NCBI GenBank assembly: GCA_030847615.1
Contig: JAUMIR010000002.1
Span: 117,436,309-117,500,308, forward strand
Length of the DNA: 64,000 nucleotides
Direction: 5' to 3'
Source of the DNA: Gambelia wislizenii
Taxonomy: Eukaryota; Chordata; Lepidosauria; Squamata; Crotaphytidae
The first letter of the stretch is position 1. Every line of letters starts with the position of its first letter. Both the position numbers and the translations under genes were made by a program. A model generated the notes under the pieces. It did not search any database. It saw only the letters and a list, made by a program, of their open reading frames with translations, and was not told the origin of the DNA. This document shows positions 33,058 to 42,600 of this stretch, in pieces.

Positions 33058-33645
33058 GGAGATTATCAAACAGGAACGAAAAAAGTGTTCGTGTTCCACA
33101 ATCTCTTCTTCTGTCTGTGTCCCAGCATGAGAACAAAACTTTTCAGACCTACCTTTGGTAGCATCTTCAGGGCAGCTCAGGAGTGAACGGAGCTCTAACG
33201 GAGCTCTGTTCACTTCCTGGAGTGAAATCCTGCCTGTTCTCACAAGAAGATTATAGCATGGAAAATTCAAAAAGAAAAAGCAAAATAACAAGAAAACAGT
33301 GACAGCAAGCAGAAAAACACACTTTAAAACTTCCAAGTAAACCAGGGAAGTTTTTAAAAACTGTGTCACTTACCTGGATGTTCTGATCTCACCAGGAAGT
33401 GTTCTGGAAGGGGCCTCCCATTGATGATGGGATCTCACCAGCGGAACAGGGCACCTTTTCAGATGCTGACAGAAACGGAATGGGGGATGTATTGACAGCT
33501 TCTCCCATCAATAAAATGCAAAGCTGGCAGAACAGCAGCAGAACGGGTGCATTACAAGAGGGGAATGACATAGTCTGAAAAGGGAGCCCTTTAGTGATCT
33601 CCTGGCATCGTGATAACACTTTATTTAGTGTGTCTGATAATCTCC
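33058..33645. mobile_element. hAT-like non-autonomous element
   Basis: Ends ggagattatcaaacagg and gtgtctgataatctcc are inverted copies. The left 49 bp is itself a palindrome. The interior (gaacggagctctaacgg) is shared in inverted orientation with the element at 59078-59639. Confidence 0.6.
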
Positions 33646-33654
33646 CCCCACCCT

Positions 33655-33655
<1 letters not shown>

Positions 33656-33705
<50 letters not shown>
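33656..33705. repeat. (CT)n microsatellite
   Basis: About 25 CT units next to the right end of the hAT-like element. Confidence 0.9.
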
Positions 33706-33707
<2 letters not shown>

Positions 33708-34261
33708 GCATAGCTTGGGAGATTAATCTTTGGGGGCTTCAACTCGCAGCCATGGTTGCTGGGGAATTCCAGGAGCTGTAGAGCCAAAAGGTAAGTTTTC
33801 CCCCAGGTTCTAGTTAGGGCAGAAAAGTCATCATGCAGATGACCTCTGGATAATAAGGCTTGCGCTAAGTTGGAGGATCTAAAGCACAGTGAGAGAAGCT
33901 TAACTCAGACACAAATGGCTCTTCATGAAACCAAGGAATACAAAATTATTTCCATTTGGCAGAATGTTCCTTACAAATTACCTGCTGAGGCAAAAATTGG
34001 AATATGGGGAGGGCCTTACGTCTGTGTCTAAAACAGAACTAGAAGAAGTTACATGCTGGCTGGGGGATTCTGGGAGCTGTATTCCAAAATGTCACTACCC
34101 TTTTTGTTTTAAGAACTTTGTGAAGCCAACTATACATTATAGACAAATACAGGTGACAGCAATGGCAGTATGTTGTTGTTTTCCCCCCAAAGAGAAAACC
34201 AGCTTTTTAGTGGAGATGTGGCAGAGGAAAGGTCTCTTAACTGGTTCATCAGTAGTGATTG

Positions 34262-34665
34262 CGTTGCAGAGGGGTGGGATAGAAATAAAATTTTATTATT
34301 TATTTTATTATTATTATTTCTCTGCTCCAAATACTGTCCTTCCCCAGATTTTCCTAATGGGGTGTTAACAATGGGACCCTATTGTACAGCTTAGAAGCTG
34401 TGTGAGGGTATACAGAGAGGAGAAATGTTGGTCAGAGAAAGGGTTGTTATTGTTATGGTGGTGGTATGCATTCAAGTAATTCCACCTTAAGGTGACCCTA
34501 ATGGTTTTCTTGGCAAGATTTGTTCAGAGTTTGCCATTGCCTTCCCCTGGGGCCCAAAGAGTGTGACCTGCCCAAATAGCCCCCATGGGTTTCCATGTCC
34601 AAGTGTGGATTAAAACTCTGGTCTCCTGGAGTCCTAGGTTGACTGTACGCCACAGCTCTGTCCCA
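34262..34665 (-). mobile_element. L2 tail fragment and squamate SINE (minus)
   Basis: 34262-34322 is gggtgggatagaaataaa with an ATT-rich tail (plus-strand L2 end). 34441-34665 is a minus-strand SINE: ttcaccttaaggtgacccta-like tail, ttggcaagatttgttcagag, head to about 34660. Confidence 0.65.
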
Positions 34666-35114
34666 GGTCCAGCATGTTCCAATTTGGCTTCTCTTGAGCC
34701 ACATGTGTCTTTTAAAATCAAACTTGGAATCGGGAAGGCAAGGCACACAAATCTACCATCATGAAGCCAAGCTGGCTGTGGGGGTATGTGTATATCCACT
34801 GTGGTCATGTGTTGGCTGTTTCAAATTATTTTTTTCCTATATGGCAGTAGACCTTGTAGGGAAAAGTGCATTGTTTTCTTTTGTTTCCCCATCATGTATA
34901 CACATATTTTCATACCCACAGGGGCTACCAAAAATAAATAAACCACATGGCTCACTTTATAGCATTTGTTTTGTTTTCCTGCAGCACATGCACGTATCAA
35001 CATATTTCACATGTGCTTACCCCACTTGGCAACACTACCTGCCTAACATCAGTGCTGCTGCCCTCTCCCCATTTGCATTGCTGGCATTGCCCCCCCCCCC
35101 AAGTGTGTACAGAA

Positions 35115-35195
35115 TTGCAGCCTTAACAGCACAGTCCTATACATGTCTACTTATAAGGTCAGTGGAGCTTACTCTCAGGAAAGTGGGTATAGGAT
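35115..35195. repeat. Short MITE-like repeat
   Basis: ccttaacagcacagtcctat pairs with gtgggtataggattgaaagc. Same family as the segments at 3086, 31715 and 41845/42071. Confidence 0.5.
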
Positions 35196-35559
35196 TGAAA
35201 GCTTTGGATTCCACCTTGTTTTTACTATCTGCCTATGCAAATCCTGAGCAAGTTCCTTTTTGGGCCTACACTCCCTGAATCCCTAAGTCTATATGGGGGC
35301 CAGAGGCCATAATGGAAGGGAGATTCTGGAAGTTGCAGTTCTAACGAAGAAAACTTTAAAAGCTCTGAGGGCTGAATAGCAGAGAAAAAGAGTCACCATA
35401 AGGTGCAAGCCTGTACAATGTGGCTGGTTACATCCTATTTACTTTGGTGGGCAACTGTGCAAAAGATTGCCACTAGGGCCAAAGACAAGAGAGACCCAGT
35501 AGTGTCAGGAATCATGGCTGCCATGGCTACCTCTTATAGAATCCTGGGGTTGGTAGCTT

Positions 35560-37330
35560 GGTCAGAGACACTTGAGCTCTCTGGATGAACAATATCTTAT
35601 GAACAAATGCAAAGAAGCTGTGCAAGCGATAATAATGAATAGAAAAATAATGATCTTCTGTATAACAAACTCCAGCAGAACATGGTCACTTCCCCCTAAG
35701 GATCCCACCACTTCCACCCCATTAACCAGATCACCTCTGTTGGTTAGGATCAGATCTAAAATAACTGATCCCCTTGTTGCCTTTTCCACCTTCTGGACTA
35801 TGAAATTGTCTGCAAGGCAAGTGAGGAATTTAAAGCCCTCCTAATCAGATCTTTCAGACATTCTTGCCAACTGCTGTGAGGTGCAGCCCATCCCTTGCCA
35901 GAGGTCCCCCTCCCTGAAACTGCACCCTATGGTCCAGGAAGCCAAACCGTTCCTGGTGGCACCATCTGCAGAGCCAGTTGTTCACCTCCACTATCTTTCT
36001 CTTCCTTCCTGGGCCATGCCCTTCCACTGGAAGGACAGACAAAATGACTGCCTGTGCATCCAGGTTCTTCAGCTTCCTACCCAGAGCCTCAAAATCTCTT
36101 TTGATATTATGAAGGCTATGCCTTGCTGTATCATTGGGTCCCATGTGGACTAAAAGGAAGGGATAACAGCTAGTAAGCTTCATGAGTCTCGTCACCGTTA
36201 CATTGTGGATTTTTGCACCTGAGAGACAGCACACCTCTCAAGACATCTTATCAGGCCTGCAAACTACTGATTCTGTACCCCTCAGCAAAGAGTCTCCTAC
36301 CACCACCACCACCTCCTCCTCCTCCTCCAAGGATTGGCAGAGGCCAATCTGTGTGCTGAACTGTCCAAGATCTCATGCACATTCTCTGAGGTGTGGCTCT
36401 GCTCCTCTCCTTCCCATTCCTTGTCATCACTGACAAGGGAGAGAGCTTCAAACTGGTTCTGTAGTGCCAAACTTATAGAATGGCCCCTGCTCCTTCTCCT
36501 TCTATGAGTCACATTCTTCCAAACACCGACCTCCTGTGTATCAGAACTACCCTCCTCCACAAAGACTTCCCCTGCATGTTCCTGAACCAGGACCTTCTTC
36601 TCTGCTCTAAGAAAACCTCCTTTTCCTCATATGCTGTATAGTGGCTAATCAGGCCTCAGGTTGCTGGACCTTCTCTTCCAGCAACACCACCAACTTGCAC
36701 TTGCTGCAGGTATAGCTCTGCACATCCATAGTCAAGAAGACAAACATCCCGCAGGTGACTGCAGCAGTTCCCTCACTGTCCATATTGAATACTCTGAAGT
36801 AGGCATTAGAACAGAACTCTGTGTCTCCCCTTCAAACTCCCCCACTAAACACCCACACCAGACACCCCTGTTGTCCTCTTTCCTGTTGGCCTTGCTCCTG
36901 TACACCGAGCTCCAGAGACTGAAGCTGCAGCTAGAGAGAGAGAGCACTACTGGCTGCTAGCTCCTCCCTCTGCCTCTCACCCACTTCCTCTCAGCAGTCT
37001 CTGACTCACTTCCTCTCAACAGAAGCAGCTCACCACACAAATGCTAATGAGTCCCCCCCAGGCAAGCCTACATTCAGCCCACACAAACAAACAGCCTTGA
37101 CCCAAGCAAGCACACCAGTGTTACCCCAACAAACTCTCTGGGGCTGAAGAAGTTTAGTTCAACAGCCACAAGCTTATCTTATGCTGTCTCTTCCACCCCA
37201 CCCATGCCAAACACCCCTGTAGCCCTTTCTCCTGTTCACCTTGCTCCTGTACACCAAGCTCCAGAAACTGAAGCTGCAGCTATAGAAAGAGAGCTACTGG
37301 CTGCTAACTCCTCCCTCTGCCTCTCTGATG
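35560..37330 (-). mobile_element. CR1-clade LINE, ORF1 esterase and endonuclease remnant
   Basis: On minus, 37325-36560 is the 5' region, with a ~120-bp segment present twice (36850-36980 and 37200-37325). 36560-36250 is the ORF1 N-terminal part with a (GGT)n-expanded run. 36234-35854 reads as the SGNH-type esterase domain of CR1 ORF1 (HMGPNDTARHSLHNIKRDF; catalytic-type DGLHLTAVGK). 35830-35660 jumps to the endonuclease end ([25 protein letters not shown]). About 170 endonuclease residues and the whole RT are absent. Confidence 0.8.
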
Positions 37331-37424
37331 ATAATAATAATGATGCTTCTGTTATATCCTCAAATTCTCCTTTTTGGTTCCATATCTCCCACTAGAACCA
37401 CACTGCTGTCAGCTAGGAGAATGG

Positions 37425-37560
37425 TTTTCAATCCTTGGACATCCAGATGTTTTGGTCTGCATCTCCCAGAAGTCCAGCAAGCATGGCCAATCATCATAGA
37501 TTCTGGGAGTTGTTGGCAAAAACATCTGGAGGACCAATAGTTGGGAACCACTCATCTAGC
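37425..37560. repeat. Foldback element, family B
   Basis: atccagatgttttggtctgc pairs with ggcaaaaacatctggaggac around gcatggccaatcatcataga. Confidence 0.65.
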
Positions 37561-37719
37561 ATCTCTGTTGCTATACATCTCTGCCCTCTCAGAGAGAAGA
37601 GCTAGGCAAGCACTAACATATTTTTTCTGACATTCTAAGCATCTGTATTAAAGCATTCTAGTACTCACACCAATGCTTTAATCATTTACGTTTCTATCAT
37701 TCTTATTGTGCAGGATACG

Positions 37720-37750
37720 TGTGTGTGTGTGTGTGTGTGTGTATACACAC
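37720..37750. repeat. (GT)n microsatellite
   Basis: About 11 GT units followed by tatacacacg. Confidence 0.85.
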
Positions 37751-38266
37751 GTAGGTAGGTATGAATGTGGTTATTCTGAGCAGAAGGAGAAAGTGCAGCA
37801 TGCTGTAGCTGTTGTTTTAAGTGGTATTAAGGATCTACAAAAAATTCAGATTTGAGAGAGAATTGGGTAGAAAGTGAGGCCATCACAAAGGAGTCTGTGG
37901 CTGTGCTGATGTCACCAGGCACCTTAGCGGGGAGAAGTGATACGACAGCAGAGCTGGAAAGGAAATGGACTTGAACAAGTGAGGTTAAACACCTCAGAAT
38001 TTATCAAGTGGCATCTCCACTCACTTTCATAGAAATCAAGAGAGCACTGCTTGACTGTTTGACAATTCCCAGCTTACCTCATCATGTAACAAGTTTAGCA
38101 AACTTAACAGCATGCAAGAGGGAGATACAAAGCTAGTGACACCATCTCTCTTTCCCTTCTAACTGCAAACCCTTTCAACAGCCAATGCTTGGCATATATC
38201 TTCTTGCAGCTGTAGCCACGGTCCTTCCACTCCAGTTTCACAGTATAGTTGCTTTACCCATTGTTT

Positions 38267-38371
38267 TCAAAAAATGGCACACAAACCTTCAGTGGCAGAG
38301 CATACGTCACAACTTGGTTCACTTTCCCCATGAACATTAGCTTCCTGAGATTCTTCTTTCTGGACAACAAA
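38267..38371 (-). CDS. HMGA-like candidate terminal exon, acidic tail
   Basis: Acceptor tttttctcttgcag, then 34 codons and TGA in the phase needed after exon 3. It begins FVVQKEESQEANVHGESEPS; VVQK followed by a Glu/Ser-rich stretch resembles the HMGA2 tail, but the final residues (including three Cys) do not. An overlapping frame of the same strand is also open over this exon and, past one stop, continues with protein-like composition to about 38150. The segment may therefore have another origin, and the assignment is moderate. Confidence 0.58.
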   Translation of the reverse strand, partial: FVVQKEESQEANVHGESEPSCDVCSATEGLCAIF

Positions 38372-39650
38372 CTGCAAGAGAAAAAGAAACAACTGCTAAT
38401 ATGAAACAACATTTTAGAATGCCCATGCAATGAGAGGTAAACAACGTGATCTCAGTGAATGTTTATAGAAGCAATCTGTGCTGTCCCATATAATCTAGAG
38501 ACGAGATGCTTCCCTCAAACTTCTCACGGTTGTTCTATACTTTACTTTGTTGGTAATGGTTGAATGAAGAAGTGTGCCTTCAGTAATGCAACTGTGCCAA
38601 AGTCAATGGACTTTATCAGATGTGGCAAAAACTGCATCATTGGGACGGGACCATAGCACAAATGGCTGAAATTATCAGATAACATCAGCACTTACCCACT
38701 CCCACTGTGTTGCGCTGGCATGAATGAGGCATCACTTTTTACTGATGGCTTAGCCCATCAATAAAAAGTGACACCTCATTCGCGCCAGCATGATGCAGTG
38801 GGAAAAGGTAAGCGATGAGGACGTCTGATAATTTTGACTTTTCTGCTATTGTTGCATCCTAAATCATGTGCGTTTTTTTTTTAGTGATACTGGCCTCGTT
38901 TGATAAAGTCCGGTGTCTGGTAGCCTCGCACCTAGACTTCTGTAATGCGCTTTGCATGGGGCTACCCTTGTGCTTGGTTCAGAAATTACAGTTAGTACAA
39001 AATATGGTGGCCAGGCTTGTTTCAGGAACATCTAGGAGGGACCACATCACTCCGGTTTGTTTGAGGTCCCTCCACTGGCTGCCTATTGGTTTCCGGGCCC
39101 AGTATAAGGTGTTGGTTATCACCTTTAAGGCCCTAAATGGCTTGGGTCCAAGCTATCTCAGGGACCGTCTCCTCCCTTATAATCCCTCCCCCCCCCCGTG
39201 CACTCCGGTTCTCTGGGAGGAATTTGCTGCAGCCTCAAAAGTCAAGGCTTTCGGCTACCTCCCAGAGGGCTTTTTCTGTTGTCGCCCCCAAATTATGGAA
39301 CGGCCTGCCGGATGAGATCCGTCAATTGACATCTTTGGATGGCTGTCAAGATGGATCTCTTCTGGCAGGCCTTTCCAGAATAGATTATCCTGGCCTCGGG
39401 AACACCCCCCCCCTCCTTCAGGAGAGTCCCCACAGCCTCCTTTGTTAACAGAACTGAATATCGCTGGGGACCTACTGTTATTACCAAATGTAGGTATGTG
39501 TTTTTATCAAATGTTTTAATTGTTGTTTTAATTTGTAATTGATTTAATAACTTTTTAAGGGGGGGGAAGGGAGTATATTGTTTTACTGTATGGTTTTTTA
39601 ATGTTGTGAACCACCCTGATTGGATTACCAAAGGACGGTATATAAATAAA

Positions 39651-39692
<42 letters not shown>

Positions 39693-42600
39693 ATCACTGC
39701 ACAAAGAGAGATTGAGGGAGGGAGGGCCCTTTCACACAATACAATTATAGCACTACAGTTCCACTTTAACTGCCAAGGCAACATCCTATGGAATCCTGGA
39801 ATTTGCAGTTTAGTGAGAGACATTTCAAATTCTCAGCCAGGAAGCTCTAATGCCTCATCAAAGTACAAATCCCAGGATTCCACAGGATACAGCCATGGCA
39901 GTTAAAGTGGAAATATAGTGCTGTAACTGAGTGGCGAGCACAGCCTAAGTGTGAATCAAGAGTTGCGTGGCACCTTAAAGATCCTTACATTTTATGTTTT
40001 AGTGGACTGCAACCAATTTCAACAGACTGAGTTACAAATGTACTTCTCGGAGGGATTAAAGCACATCTGTCTTGCATGTACGATGTCTTCCATTCAATTC
40101 TTTTCATATTAAGTTAAACGAATGAGGTGACTGGTGATGGGAAAGACCTTTCTCTGCCTCAGATCTTGGAGAGTTACTAAAAGTCAGAGCAGGCAACACT
40201 GGGAAGCTGCACAAAGGAGATTTTCAGACAATCCTTGCCGCACAAGGATCGTCTGAAAATCTCCAAAGACTCTAGACTGTACCTACATTAACACTGTTAG
40301 TGTAAACCCCTAACTCACATAGTCCTGTTCTATGGAATCCTAGAACTGCAGTTTGTGTGAAGTCCTTAAAATTATCTGCTGGAGAGCTCTAATGGCCTCC
40401 CTTGACCTAAAGCACTGGAGCTTTCCAGCAGAGAAATCTAAGAACACCACAAGTCTACAAATTATATAGGATGGAGCCATGGCAATTAAAGTGGGATCAA
40501 CCTGTTATAAGTAGGTAGAGTAGAGACACTTGCTGTTAAATGCAGTTTAAAACCACATCAACAAAGAAACTGCAACACCCATCCATAAGCTCTTCCCTCA
40601 AAATTCAGCCAACAGGCCAAAGCCTACCTGCATAACAAAGGGTCTATTCACACTACAGAACTATAGCACTAGCATTCCACTTTTACTGTCATGATTTCAT
40701 CCATGAGGGCCTTTTCTGTGGCTATTCCCACACTCCCCACCTCCCTTCCTAGGGAGGCTAGGATGGTCTTTCTATCAGCATATGAAAACTTTAAAAAAAT
40801 CAACAAGGTTTTAGGAACTGACTGCAAGGGCTTTTAATAGTATAGATTTTACTGACTTTTAGCTTTTGTCTTTTTATGGATCTGTTCTAAATGCTTTCAA
40901 TTCTATAGATAGTTTAATTGCATTTTAACATTTTTTTTTGCATGTTTTACTTAGTCTTTATAAGTGCTTTTAATTTTATTTTCTTTAATCCCAGTTTTGG
41001 GGGAAAGGTGGGATATAAGTGAATGTGGATGAGTGTGTATGTGTGACAGAAATCTCCTTTGCTTTATTGTCAGAGTATTCTTAGGAAACAGTAAGCGCGG
41101 GATGAGTCCTTCCTGAATCTTCGTTTGCGAAGAAAAGCCAGAGAGATTCTTAGGCAACACATAGAAGTGTATAAAGGACCAGCTGTGTTTGGCCTTGAAT
41201 CAGACTTCAAGAACCCCTTGGTTAAAACTTTGGCCTAGCTAGGAAAAGCCTCTCTTCCTGCTTCTGATTTCATGTTTTCCCCAGCCATTTGCCAGAAAGG
41301 TTGAACAGTTGCAAAGCTATGATGTGACTCATGACTGAGATGTTCTCCCCCCTGCCTTGTGTTGCTGGCAGTTTAACCACAGGGCAGCCCATGTCAGCAG
41401 GTGTCTTAGAGCTAGCTCCTATGGCAGTTCTGAATGCTTTATTCAGGACCCTTAGCAACCCCAGCAACCTCCTCCTTTTTTTGTGTGTGGTTTTTTTTTT
41501 TAAAGTACAGTTTGTTTTATTTTTTGAATGGGGGTTGCTTTGACCATTCTGGGAAAGCAGGCTGTCAATGTTTTAAACAGAGAAACATTTAACCATTCGG
41601 CTTTCTGCTTCTGGCTGATAAGAGATCTCCCTCTGCAGGTGACTAACTAATTTATTAACAAGTCACTTTGAAAGAGGGGGTTGACCATGAAAGATAACAG
41701 CTAAGCCTTTTCTCTAAGAAGCCTCTTCTGTCTACACTGTCTAGGGTAGATCAACTTTCACAAAACCCAAGGGGCAATGATTAAAAGCTATTGGACATTG
41801 TGTGTGGTAAGAAGACTAACTGATGGAAGACTCTTACAGTGTGCACTCCTGTGTGTATTTCCCTATGTGGAGGTAAGTCCCATTGGAGCCAGTGTGGTGT
41901 AGAGCTTTGAGTGTTGGACTAGGACTCTGGAGGCCAGGGTTCAAATCCCTGCTTGGCCATGAAAACCCACTGGGTGATCTTGGACAAGTCATGCATTCTC
42001 AGCCATGATAGGTTTACCTTAGGGTAGCCATAAATCAGAAATGACTTTGAAGGCACACAACAACAACAAATCCCATTGAATTAAATAGAACTTGCTCCTC
42101 CTCGGAAGTGTCCATAGGACTGTATTTGTAATCTTTCTTGCTAATGAGAGATGATAACAATTGGGATTTAAGCACCATGTGGAAAGAGGAAAGTTAAGTT
42201 TGAGGCTTAAACAAACTAACCTATTGAAATAGTGTTAATTTTAAAAGTCGTTAAAAACGTAATAAAGATAAAAATATAGCAACCCCTCATAAAAGACCCT
42301 TTTGCACCACCAATTAACGGTTACGAAGCTGTTCAAATAAAAAAACTCTTTACTTGCCAGTGAAAGGAGAGCAGGGAGAGAGAGAGGGGCAGCCTAGCCT
42401 CCCACGGAAGGGAATCCCACAGCCTGGGAGCAGCCACTGAGAAGGATCCCTCCCATTTTCTCAGCAGCCTCTGATAGAGGTGGGGCTGAGAGAAAGCCCT
42501 CCCCTGAGAATCTTATGACTCAAGCAGGATCATATATCTTAAGGCTCCAGCAGGTTTGCTCCCCATATATCCCCATGCGTGCATGAACTAGTCTTGCAAA

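Noticed and set aside
33389..33787. Arg-Glu repeat protein on minus
   Set aside because: The RE run is the translated (CT)n microsatellite.
34694..35278. 194-codon plus-strand open frame, the longest in the window
   Set aside because: Crosses a poly-C run and a MITE-like repeat; no conserved motif and no splice signals; chance frame.
35854..36234. Esterase-like protein as a host gene
   Set aside because: It is the SGNH domain of CR1 ORF1, followed on the same strand by LINE endonuclease sequence.
39293..39823. 176-codon minus-strand open frame
   Set aside because: Antisense to the L2-like LINE and its (TTA)n tail, which gives the poly-Asn run.
41886..42000. tRNA gene
   Set aside because: The tRNA-like head belongs to the SINE; no full cloverleaf and several further copies with the same tail.
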